Shown one piece after another: positions 1-5,769 of a stretch of DNA of 10,273 nucleotides. Source of the DNA: JBGOUJ01 sp041477005 (GTDB lineage: Bacteria > Acidobacteriota > Terriglobia > Bryobacterales > JACQDG01); contig JBGOUJ010000243.1 in the NCBI GenBank assembly GCA_041477005.1, positions 1-10,273 of the forward strand, written 5' to 3'. The position numbers were made by a program, and so were the translations under genes. How positions within the stretch are numbered: position 1 is the stretch's first letter; each line of letters begins with the position of its first letter. The notes below the pieces were generated by a model. That model was not told the origin of the DNA. It saw only the letters and a list, made by a program, of their open reading frames with translations, and made no database searches.

Positions 1-46
1 CCTTCTCGATCTCCCGTAACTTCCGGTAGTACGCTCTCAAGTCCAT
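1..46 (-). CDS. Partial CDS, N-terminus of an unrecognised protein in the phage module
   Basis: An ATG at 46 on the minus strand opens a reading frame with no stop to the window edge, giving MDLRAYYRKLREIEK (15 codons). A GGAG purine run lies about 11 bases upstream, a somewhat long spacing. The strand matches the capsid, scaffold, portal and terminase genes, so it is probably the next gene of the same head/tail module. The heptamer array separates it from the capsid gene. The visible N-terminus is basic and looks helical. I do not recognise a family, and too little is present to assign a function. It could be a chance ORF start. Confidence 0.45.
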   Translation of the reverse strand, partial: MDLRAYYRKLREIEK

Positions 47-66
47 AAAGAATCCGTCTCCACTTA

Positions 67-283
67 CTAACAGCCAACAGCCATCAGTCATCAGCCAACA
101 GCCGTCAGCGGTCAGAGGTCAGCCAACAGCCGGCGGCCAACAGCCGGCGGCCATCAGCCGTCAGCCGTCAGCCGTCAGCCATCAGCTAACAGCCAACAGC
201 CGTCAGCGGTCAGCCAACAGCCGGCAGCCATCAGCCATCAGCCATCAGCCATCAGCCACCAGCTAACAGCCAACAGCCGTCAG
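67..283. repeat. Degenerate heptanucleotide tandem array, 31 units in unbroken phase
   Basis: From CTAACAG at 67 to CCGTCAG at 283 the sequence divides without a single indel into 31 heptamers. Nearly all fit CCRNCAG, mostly CCATCAG, CCAACAG and CCGTCAG, with CTAACAG, CGGTCAG and CCGGCGG as rarer variants. Longer blocks recur: CTAACAG-CCAACAG-CCGTCAG appears twice, and CCAACAG-CCGTCAG-CGGTCAG appears twice. This suggests duplication of multi-unit blocks as well as single-unit slippage. The array occupies the gap after the capsid gene. It is not coding, since stops occur in its frames. It resembles in style the heptanucleotide short tandem repeats known from cyanobacteria, but the unit differs. 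Function is unknown. Confidence 0.95.
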
Positions 284-496
284 CCAACCGTCTCGCCTCG
301 GGCGGTCGCCCAAAGCCGGCGACTGTGGCTGCCAGCCACCAGCGATCAGCAGGACCCTCCCGTGAGGGATTGCTGAAAGCTGGCCGCTGAAAGCCTTCCT
401 AACGAAAGTTCCAACCAGCAACCAGCCATCAGCGAGCAGCCAAACTCCTCGCCCGAGGGGTTGCTGAAAGCTGATGGCTGACTGCTGAGGGCTTTC
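284..496. repeat. Gene-free stretch with a diverged direct repeat and inverted heptamers
   Basis: No gene is supported here. A 19-bp element, GAGGGRTTGCTGAAAGCTG, occurs at 364-382 and 455-473 with one mismatch. Each copy is preceded by a small GC hairpin (CCCTC...GAGGG at 355-368; CCTC...GAGG at about 447-458). Short runs of the CAGCCAN-type heptamer recur around 335-350 and 411-440. At 468-488 the heptamers appear in the opposite orientation (CTGATGG, CTGACTG, CTGAGGG). The second copy abuts the capsid stop codon at 497-499, and the first copy is followed by a similar TTCCTAACGA. On the minus strand the hairpins could weakly stop capsid transcription, but neither has a good U-tract. Confidence 0.7.
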
Positions 497-1408
497 CTAC
501 GAGTTGACCTGCACGCCGAAGCTGTTCCGCAGAACGGCGCATCCGTACAGAACATCCACCGTGAACTGCTGCGCCAGGGTGCTCGGCTGGTAGCTCATCA
601 CCACCCGCATGCCGAAGTTGCCCAGCTCCGCGTACTCGGCCACCGCGCCCGTGCCCGGCAGCGGCTGCGGCAGCCGCCGAATCACCAGCCCCAGCCCGTC
701 CCGCGTGAACGCCAGGTTGTGGGTGGTCACTGTGGTCGTCCCGGTCTGCGCCACGTACTGCGACCGGAAAATGAAGAAGTCCTTGATCCGTCCCACCGTG
801 CCTTGGATCAGCGCGTTCACGCCCGCTTCCCCGACCGTGTTCCACTCGCTGAACCGCGCAATCTGCCGGAGCGCCGAGTAGCTGTTGGCGTCCACCACCA
901 GATACCGGTTCTGGTCCGGCGGCGCCTTGGCCGCGAACAGGGCCGTCTCCGCCGAATCGATCACCGCTTCGGTCAGCGGCGTCGCAGCCGTCCCCACCGC
1001 GCTGTTCACCGTGAAGCCGGCGTACAGGTTCAACAGGTCCCGCTCGATCTTCTCCGCGATCGCCACCACCGCCGGCTGCATGTAGGTGGTCAGCAGGTCC
1101 GGCACGGCCAGGACCTTGGTCACGTCCGGAACGATGAACGTGGCCTCGACGTGTGTGTTCAGCACGATCTGCGCGTTCCCCAGACTCGGGTTCTGCGCGA
1201 CCACGGAGCCGCTCTCCGCGATGTTATTCGCCACCAGCACCGGCGAGATCGGGACGTTTACCGTGTCGCCCGCCTGCGCCAATACCGGCTCATAGTTTCG
1301 GTTCACCAGGTTTCCCATCACCAGGTTCCCCACCAGTGCCGGCAGTGCCTCGGCCGCCACCAGTTTCACAATCGCTTGCGCGACGTTTGTTGACGTAATT
1401 GCTGGCAT
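497..1408 (-). CDS. Phage major capsid (coat) protein, P22 gp5-like
   Basis: 303 aa with no signal peptide or membrane segment. It is rich in beta-prone hydrophobic stretches typical of HK97-fold shell proteins. The N-terminus (MPAITSTNVAQAIVK) and the following block with GDTVNVPI near residues 48-55 resemble the P22 coat-protein family. The central helix region (about 110-135) and the C-terminal strands near GMRVVMSYQ also fit. The position fits: scaffold-like gene immediately upstream (43-bp gap), then portal and terminase. A clear AGGAG ribosome binding site lies upstream of the ATG at 1408, with a small hairpin (CGGGC/GCCCG, 1430-1444) just before it. The protein would assemble the procapsid with the scaffold and portal. 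It is shorter than P22 coat, apparently without that protein's large inserted domain. The family call rests on recollection of sequence style plus synteny. Confidence 0.75.
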   Translation of the reverse strand: MPAITSTNVAQAIVKLVAAEALPALVGNLVMGNLVNRNYEPVLAQAGDTVNVPISPVLVANNIAESGSVVAQNPSLGNAQIVLNTHVEATFIVPDVTKVLAVPDLLTTYMQPAVVAIAEKIERDLLNLYAGFTVNSAVGTAATPLTEAVIDSAETALFAAKAPPDQNRYLVVDANSYSALRQIARFSEWNTVGEAGVNALIQGTVGRIKDFFIFRSQYVAQTGTTTVTTHNLAFTRDGLGLVIRRLPQPLPGTGAVAEYAELGNFGMRVVMSYQPSTLAQQFTVDVLYGCAVLRNSFGVQVNS

Positions 1409-1451
1409 TCTCTCTTTGCTCCTTTGATTCGGGCTTCCGGCCCGTGTTTGA

Positions 1452-2021
1452 TTACAGCCACCCTGCTATGTCCTTGCCGGCGACCCGGGCAATCTCCCGG
1501 CGCGCCCGCTCCTTCTCCTCCGCGCTCATCCCCGGCCGGATCTTCCCGAGGTCGAAGCTTCCTCCCTCGCCCTCCTGCCGGTTGGCCCCGCTCGCCCCCG
1601 ACCCGCCGGCGATCCGCGCCGGCAAAAACTCGGGGTTCTCCGAGATGAACCGCGTCAAGAACTCCTTCACCCCCACGTTGCCCTGCTCGCCACGCGCGTA
1701 GAGCTGCCCGTCCTCGCCTCGAAAGATCTCGTCCTTCACCACCCGAAACGCCAGGTCCGGTTTCTTGACGCCCAACTGCTGCAGCTCCGACTTGATGGTC
1801 GAAAAGCGGTCCGTCTGCTCCACCGTTTTGCGGTGCCGGTCGTTTTCATCGACCAGCTCGTTCAATCGCCTCTCCAGTTGCTCCCGCCGCCGCCTCTCCT
1901 CCACCAGCTCCGCCTTCACCGCCGGCTCCTTCTCCTCAGCCAGCTTCCTCGTGTACTCCTCGATCGACTCCTGCACGATCTTCCTAATATCCGGCTCGAT
2001 TGCTTTTTGTTCCTGCTCCAT
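1452..2021 (-). CDS. Phage scaffold-like coiled-coil protein
   Basis: 189 aa from the ATG at 2021, which has a GGGGGGA purine run just upstream. A longer in-frame start at 2099 exists, but its extra 26 codons are encoded by a terminator-like hairpin and are unlikely to be translated. The protein is very highly charged. Residues about 10-75 form a predicted coiled coil rich in Glu, Arg and Lys. The middle is mixed, with DLAFRVVKDEIFRGEDGQLY. A Gly/Ser-rich linker follows (GGSGASGANRQ), and the protein ends in a basic helix (AEEKERARREIARVAGK). A helical body with a C-terminal basic helix is the usual layout of capsid scaffolds, where the last helix binds coat. Its place between portal and capsid supports this. 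It could alternatively be a gp20-type minor structural protein. Confidence 0.65.
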   Translation of the reverse strand: MEQEQKAIEPDIRKIVQESIEEYTRKLAEEKEPAVKAELVEERRRREQLERRLNELVDENDRHRKTVEQTDRFSTIKSELQQLGVKKPDLAFRVVKDEIFRGEDGQLYARGEQGNVGVKEFLTRFISENPEFLPARIAGGSGASGANRQEGEGGSFDLGKIRPGMSAEEKERARREIARVAGKDIAGWL

Positions 2022-2033
2022 GTCCCCCCGCAA

Positions 2034-2061
2034 TAAAAATCCCGGCCCCCAGGGCCGGGAT
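2034..2061 (-). terminator. Rho-independent terminator-like hairpin in front of the scaffold gene
   Basis: On the minus strand a 9-10 bp stem (ATCCCGGCC/GGCCGGGAT, loop about 5) is followed by TTTTTATT. The T-run ends only about 12 bases before the scaffold start codon at 2021, right next to its purine-rich ribosome binding site. It is the second of two near-identical hairpins, about 64 bp apart, in the portal-scaffold gap. Confidence 0.85.
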
Positions 2062-2097
2062 CTCAGTAGATGCCCCTTGTTCCGCGTCACTTCAAAC

Positions 2098-2125
2098 AAA
2101 AAATCCCGGCCGTCAGGCCCGGGAT
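2098..2125 (-). terminator. Rho-independent terminator-like hairpin after the portal gene
   Basis: The minus-strand stem ATCCCGG/CCGGGAT is extended by GG/CC across a one-base bulge and followed by TTTTTTG. It shares its stem and the flanking TGAGATCCCGG with the hairpin at 2034-2061, so the two look like a duplicated element. It lies 64 bp after the portal stop codon. Confidence 0.82.
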
Positions 2126-2156
2126 CTCAAAAATGCCCCCTGCCTTGATTTATGCC

Positions 2157-2191
2157 TCTTGCCTTTTGCACTTTGCCTTTTGCCTCTCTCT
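2157..2191. repeat. Short period-7 tract (TYTTGCC) after the portal gene
   Basis: Four consecutive heptamers, TCTTGCC, TTTTGCA, CTTTGCC and TTTTGCC (2157-2184), are followed by TCTCTCT, which runs into the portal stop codon at 2190-2192. A degenerate TTTATGCC precedes them. This is a different unit from the CCRNCAG array but has the same period. Confidence 0.7.
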
Positions 2192-3587
2192 AGAGCCTGT
2201 TGTCGATCTCACCAGCGACTTTGTTCTTCACCTCCTGGTTGGCGTCCTCCAGGTACTTCAGCGCCAGCCTCTTTTGCATCTCCCGCGCAAACGTGTTCGA
2301 CCCGGTCACCAGCAGGCTCAGCGTCTGCGCGTTGCTCAGTTCCTCGGTGAAGTCCTTCACGTCAAACTGATCGAGCCCGGTGACCTCGATCGAGACTTCA
2401 TCCTGCCGCGCCGCCGCAATCAACCGCAGCGTTCGCCGCATGAACGCCTTCACCAGATCGCCGTACGCCCGCAGAACCTCGTTGGTCACGACCTGGTCCC
2501 TTTGCTTGCTGGCCGCCGATTGCGCCAGGTTCCGCGCCTCCCGCCCCACCGCCTGACTCATCAGGTAGCAAATCCGATAGATCTCGTCCTTCAGCCGGTC
2601 GAGGTTGTCTGCCGCCAGTTGGTAAACGTGTCCCTCCGGCTCCGTCCAGCCGAACTTGTCCTCCGGCCCCAACTGGATGTAGTAGGCCTCGCCCACGATC
2701 TGGTGCCACTCCCGGTCCGAGTAGATCACCGGCATGGCAAAGAGGCCCATGTGCAGCGCCCAGGAAAGCGCATTGGTCTTGTTGAAATGCTCCTGCTGCA
2801 GCAGCACCGCCTTGTTTGCGAGCCACAATCCATCGGATACTTCCAGCTTCACCAGTGGCACCCGGTTTAGTTTCGCCAGCCCGTGCTGCCCCTCATCTAC
2901 CAGCACCGGCTCCCCTGGCCCGCTATCCCCCTCGGATCTCCGCCGCGTCTGCGTGTAGATCCGGAAGTTCTGCTTGTCGTAATACGCCCACCGTTTCTCG
3001 GTGACTTCTTCCTCGCTCAGAAAATCCGGCTGGGATGTCGATTCCGTCCGCAAGACGACCCAATCGAAGTTTCCGTGCTGGTCCAGCTTCCAATTGATCA
3101 GGTTCGCCGGCGTGTAATTCACCAGGTAAGCCCGCGACTTTCCCAGCGCATCCTCTTCGGCCCGCGTCTCGGTCTGCGCCGTAACCCGCGGAAAATCGAT
3201 CAGCGCGAAGCTTTGCTGGTACACCAGCGCCTGGATCAACGCCTTCCGGCAGAACTCGAGGAAGCTTCGCCCCTCCAGGTCCACATCCGTCAGAAACTCC
3301 GAGTAGAACTCGGCTGGTTTGTCGAAGCTGATCGTCGGCTCGGTGCGAAACAGCGTCGCCGCGTACCAATCCACGATCGAACCCAAATAGTTTTCGTAGA
3401 ACGCCCGCGTCAGCCGTTCCTGGTAGACTTCGCCCGGCTCCTTCTGCCGCCGCACCAGGTAAAGCCCCGCGTTCCGCCGCAACTGCTCCCCGCCGACGTA
3501 AAAATCCAGGTACCGCTGCCACATCTCCCTCTTGGCGCGATACGCCGGATGTTCCCGATTCAGCAGCCCGATCACAGAGGCCCCCAT
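2190..3587 (-). CDS. Phage portal protein, DUF4055-like
   Basis: 465 aa, the usual size for a small portal. The portal forms the dodecameric ring at the capsid vertex through which the terminase pumps DNA. Features recalled from DUF4055-type portals include the segment YQERLTRAFYENYLGSIVDW (55-74) with the following LFR, the EFCRKALIQAL helix (111-121), the ALIDFPR strand (128-134), and NYTPANLINW (157-166), where the family has a conserved Asn-Trp. A long central helical stretch follows, ending with REARNLAQSAASKQRD in the likely tunnel/crown region. The start codon at 3587 lies 2 bases after the terminase stop, so the two are translationally coupled. No frameshift or truncation is visible. 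The family is assigned by motif memory and synteny, and the portal role is fairly secure. Confidence 0.85.
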   Translation of the reverse strand: MGASVIGLLNREHPAYRAKREMWQRYLDFYVGGEQLRRNAGLYLVRRQKEPGEVYQERLTRAFYENYLGSIVDWYAATLFRTEPTISFDKPAEFYSEFLTDVDLEGRSFLEFCRKALIQALVYQQSFALIDFPRVTAQTETRAEEDALGKSRAYLVNYTPANLINWKLDQHGNFDWVVLRTESTSQPDFLSEEEVTEKRWAYYDKQNFRIYTQTRRRSEGDSGPGEPVLVDEGQHGLAKLNRVPLVKLEVSDGLWLANKAVLLQQEHFNKTNALSWALHMGLFAMPVIYSDREWHQIVGEAYYIQLGPEDKFGWTEPEGHVYQLAADNLDRLKDEIYRICYLMSQAVGREARNLAQSAASKQRDQVVTNEVLRAYGDLVKAFMRRTLRLIAAARQDEVSIEVTGLDQFDVKDFTEELSNAQTLSLLVTGSNTFAREMQKRLALKYLEDANQEVKNKVAGEIDNRL

Positions 3588-3589
3588 GG

Positions 3590-4894
3590 CTACATCAACC
3601 TCCTCGACTGCTCGCCCGCCTTAGCCAGCGGCCGATAGCTCCACCACAGGTAATACCCCAGCGCATCCGACAAATGGCTCCGCTTGGCGTCCTTGTCTTT
3701 GTCGATCTGACTAGTCCCCATCTTGTAGCAAACCTGCTCAAAGTCTTTGATCAGTTCCTTGCAGCGGGCATCCACGAGCAGCCGCCGTTCCCCCTGCGCG
3801 TTCCGAATCCGCGAATTCGTCACATTGACCCGGTCCCGCACCGGCGGGTTGGCGCCCAGGACCCTTACCTCCGCCTTCAGCTCCGGATGGCTCCGGAAGA
3901 ACTCCTTGATCAAGTGAAAATCCGACTTTCCCGTCACCGTGTGCCCGTGGTCTCCGCTCGCGTCGCCATAAACCTCGATCCACCCCTTGTGCTCTCCATA
4001 CCGCCCCAGGAACTCCTCGCATACCTCCGGCGTCGAAGACGTCTCGATCACGATCTCATCGATCACGAGGACGTCCTCGCCCTGCTCCTGGCAGATCACC
4101 GAGCACATCGGGTTCAGGTTGAAGTCCCAGGACCAGATCAGGGGCTTCCATGGGTCCCATTGATATCCGCCGATATTCTCCCGCCGGTCAAACGCGTAGT
4201 AGACCTGCCCCGCCGTCAAGCTCAGGTACTCTCCCAGCACCTCCTGCTGGAAGAACTTCCCGTCGTAGCTAACCTTCAGCCTCTCGTAAAAATCCGGGAC
4301 CTTCTCCAGCAAGTGCCGGTTCTCATACGGCTGCGCCTCGATCAGCGCGTACCCTTCCACCGGCTCGCCCCGAAACCGGCGGTGCACCCAATCGAACCCC
4401 TTGGGCGTCCAAACGCCGAACCCGCACAGCCGCGACGCCTTCGGGTCCCGCAGCCGCCCTTCCAGCCGCATCCACGACTCCTCCGACGTGTACGTCATCT
4501 CGTCCACGCCGAACCACGCCAGGTTCGTTCCTCGCAGCCGCTCAAACTCGTCCAGCGACCGGTACAGGATCATCGACCTGGTGTCTCTCATGACCACGGT
4601 GTTAGTACCCCTGTTGAACTCAAACGGCAGTCCACTGTCTTCGCAGATCTCGAAAAACGTGGCCTGCGTGGCGTCCCGCAGCATCGGGTAAGTGGGCGCT
4701 CCGATCAACCCCGTCCTCCCCGCGTCCAGATAGCTGAGCCGGATTGCCTCGTGGCACAAAGCCAAGCTCTTGCCCGATCCCACCGGCCCGGAAAAACCCT
4801 TGAACCGGGCCGTGCTCGCATGAAACCGTTTTTGGGAAGGCAGCGCGTCATACTTTATCCTTCGCTCGACGACTCGTCCTCGCTCGGTTCCCAT
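3590..4894 (-). CDS. terL: Phage terminase large subunit (packaging ATPase/nuclease)
   Basis: 434 aa with both domains intact. ATPase: Walker A GPVGSGKS (36-43), the APTYPMLRD segment (66-74), LRGTNLAWFGVDE with Walker B Asp131 and catalytic Glu132, and the TPKG coupling motif (163-166). RNase H-fold nuclease: the three expected acidic sites are Asp257 in WSWDFN, Asp311 in VYGDASGD and Asp410 in HLSDALGYY. It translocates DNA through the portal and cuts the concatemer. The ATG at 4894 has AAGG just upstream and lies 40 bp inside the preceding small gene. No good alternative start exists between it and the Walker A motif, so the overlap is probably real. All catalytic residues are present, so the gene looks functional and not decayed. 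Confidence 0.97.
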   Translation of the reverse strand: MGTERGRVVERRIKYDALPSQKRFHASTARFKGFSGPVGSGKSLALCHEAIRLSYLDAGRTGLIGAPTYPMLRDATQATFFEICEDSGLPFEFNRGTNTVVMRDTRSMILYRSLDEFERLRGTNLAWFGVDEMTYTSEESWMRLEGRLRDPKASRLCGFGVWTPKGFDWVHRRFRGEPVEGYALIEAQPYENRHLLEKVPDFYERLKVSYDGKFFQQEVLGEYLSLTAGQVYYAFDRRENIGGYQWDPWKPLIWSWDFNLNPMCSVICQEQGEDVLVIDEIVIETSSTPEVCEEFLGRYGEHKGWIEVYGDASGDHGHTVTGKSDFHLIKEFFRSHPELKAEVRVLGANPPVRDRVNVTNSRIRNAQGERRLLVDARCKELIKDFEQVCYKMGTSQIDKDKDAKRSHLSDALGYYLWWSYRPLAKAGEQSRRLM

Positions 4895-5145
4895 CGGACC
4901 TTGACTTCTTTCACTTCGTTCTCCCCGCCGCCCAGATCCTTCTCCAGCTTCATCAACTTCACGAGATCATCGATTGCCTTGCTGGACTGCGCGGTGTCTT
5001 CCAACTTCTCGCCCACTCTCTGGTAGGCTTTTTCCATCAAAGTCTGTGGATCGGCTTTCTCGTTTTCGTCCGCCGGCGGCTCGACGGTCTCGTTTTCGTC
5101 CTTGCCCCCGGCCTTCTTCGCTTTTGGCTTCGTCTTGCTGGCCAT
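4855..5145 (-). CDS. Small charged protein in the small-terminase position
   Basis: 96 aa from the ATG at 5145, preceded by GGGGAC. A longer in-frame start at 5208 would translate through a terminator-like hairpin and is disfavoured. The N-terminus is Lys-rich (KTKPKAKKAGGK, about 4-15). Next comes a Glu/Asp/Pro-rich stretch, then a helical segment (about residues 34-75, LMEKAYQRVGEKLEDTAQ and DDLVKLMKLEKDLGG), and an acidic Ser/Glu tail. Being the first gene before terL and overlapping it by 40 bp suggests a terminase partner. However, there is no recognisable helix-turn-helix DNA-binding domain, which most small terminases have. It could be a minimal small terminase, an accessory packaging protein or a coiled-coil oligomerisation factor. 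The gene itself is well supported and the function is not. Confidence 0.75.
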   Translation of the reverse strand: MASKTKPKAKKAGGKDENETVEPPADENEKADPQTLMEKAYQRVGEKLEDTAQSSKAIDDLVKLMKLEKDLGGGENEVKEVKVRWEPSEDESSSEG

Positions 5146-5156
5146 GTTGTCCCCAT

Positions 5157-5197
5157 AAAAAAGCCCATCCCGGACGCCCCCCGGCGCCGAAATGGGC
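5157..5197 (-). terminator. Terminator-like hairpin in the leader of the packaging operon
   Basis: On the minus strand the outer stem GCCCAT/ATGGGC (5192-5197 with 5163-5168) encloses a second GC-rich stem. It is followed directly by TTTTTT, then ATGGGGACAAC and the start codon at 5145. No minus-strand gene is visible upstream in the window, so the hairpin does not obviously end another transcript. It reads as a leader terminator (attenuator or antitermination target) of the terminase operon. Confidence 0.75.
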
Positions 5198-5266
5198 CTG
5201 ACCCGCAAACGTCACGTGACCTTCCTTCTGAACTCAGCTTATCACCCGCCCCTGTCTCTGCAATCC

Positions 5267-5356
5267 CACCGCGTAGCAATCTAATTGAAAACAAATCCCA
5301 AAAATTTTAGAAACATCAGTGACCGACCCTAATTCCATAAGCCGACACCGCGTAGC
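5267..5356. repeat. 11-bp direct repeat flanking the AT-rich junction patch
   Basis: CACCGCGTAGC occurs at 5267-5277 and again at 5346-5356, 79 bp apart, bracketing the AT-rich segment. Flanking bases differ. An exact 11-mer this close is unlikely by chance, but it is short for an att site. It may be an insertion footprint, a regulator's paired site or coincidence. Confidence 0.5.
5285..5313 (+). promoter_or_regulatory. Possible sigma-70-type promoter for the metabolic operon
   Basis: TTGAAA (5285-5290) is followed after exactly 17 bases by TAGAAA (5308-5313), in the only AT-rich stretch upstream of the four-gene plus-strand operon. The -10 match is only partial (4 of 6). A transcript from here would have a leader of about 95 bases passing through the pyrimidine tract before the TSUP start at 5416. 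Confidence 0.4.
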
Positions 5357-5360
5357 GGAG

Positions 5361-5402
5361 TCTCTCCTCTCTCTTCTCTCCTCTCTCCTCTCTCCTCTCC
5401 TG
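5361..5402. repeat. Pyrimidine tract with period 7 (TCTCTCC)
   Basis: Consecutive heptamers from 5361 read TCTCTCC, TCTCTCT, TCTCTCC, TCTCTCC, TCTCTCC and TCTCCTG. The tract ends 13 bases before the TSUP start codon. The plus-strand mRNA leader would therefore be an unstructured CU-rich stretch close to the ribosome binding site. It is the third period-7 repeat in the window. Confidence 0.85.
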
Positions 5403-5415
5403 CTATCGTAAGGGC

Positions 5416-5769
5416 ATGCTACTGATTGGTATCGCCATCGGCCTCGCCGCCGGCCTCCTGAGCGGCCTGCTTGGCATCGCCGGCGGTGTCCTGATGACTC
5501 CGCTCCTGGTTTTGCTGTTGCACTTCGATCAAAAGACCGCCCAGGGCACTTCGCTCGCCGTGCTGCTGCCCCCCACGGGTCTGTTCGCGTTCCTGGAGTA
5601 TTACCGCCACGGCAGGGCAGACCTGCACATCGGCGTGGCCATGGCCCTCGGTCTGACCTTCGGCTCGTTCGCCGGCGCCTATCTGGTCCAGTTCATTTCG
5701 ACCGATGTGCTTCGCAGGGCCTTCGCTGTCTTTCTCGTCCTCATCGCCGTCCGCGTCTGGTTCGAATGA
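5416..5769 (+). CDS. Half-size TSUP (TauE/SafE family) permease
   Basis: 117 aa, almost entirely hydrophobic, with about four predicted membrane helices (roughly 1-30, 40-62, 70-93 and 97-115). The opening GLAAGLLSGLLGIAGGVLMTP is the hallmark TauE/SafE repeat (small residues, GG, then the TP turn), and AQGTSLAV is the second conserved patch. Full-length TSUP proteins are about 250 aa with two such halves. This is one half, so it would need to dimerise. TSUP members move sulfite, sulfonates and organic acids across the inner membrane. AAGGG lies directly before the ATG. The stop overlaps the next start by 4 bases (ATGA), coupling it to the acid-sugar kinase. By context it may import or export the pathway's acid. 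Substrate is inference. Confidence 0.85.
   Translation: MLLIGIAIGLAAGLLSGLLGIAGGVLMTPLLVLLLHFDQKTAQGTSLAVLLPPTGLFAFLEYYRHGRADLHIGVAMALGLTFGSFAGAYLVQFISTDVLRRAFAVFLVLIAVRVWFE

Larger units (their letters stand above)
5198..5415. other. Gene-free junction between phage module and metabolic operon
   Basis: No coding region is supported. From left to right it holds a 10-bp perfect palindrome GTCACGTGAC (5211-5220), the first copy of an 11-bp repeat CACCGCGTAGC (5267-5277), and an AT-rich patch (about 5280-5315) unlike the GC-rich surroundings. These are followed by a possible plus-strand promoter, the second 11-bp copy (5346-5356) and a pyrimidine tract. Phage genes end to the left and chromosomal-type metabolic genes begin to the right. 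This is the best candidate for the prophage edge, but no integrase, tRNA or core-site pair can be demonstrated from one end alone. Confidence 0.55.

Noticed and set aside
67..283. CRISPR array
   Set aside because: The repeat unit is 7 bp with no spacers and no cas genes nearby. It is a tandem repeat.
2022..2099. Upstream start giving the scaffold protein 26 more residues
   Set aside because: The extension is encoded by the terminator hairpin and lacks a ribosome site. The ATG at 2021 has a strong purine run in front.
3674..5026. 450-codon plus-strand open frame
   Set aside because: Antisense to terL, whose catalytic motifs are all intact. The plus-strand product is Pro/Arg/Leu-rich with no recognisable domain.
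5211..5220. Palindrome GTCACGTGAC as an operator
   Set aside because: Perfect, but only 10 bp; several such palindromes are expected by chance in 10 kb. It is mentioned only as part of the junction.
5215..5330. Minus-strand late promoter for the packaging operon
   Set aside because: Only weak matches were found (for example TTGCAG, 16 bases, TAAGCT). None is good enough to report.
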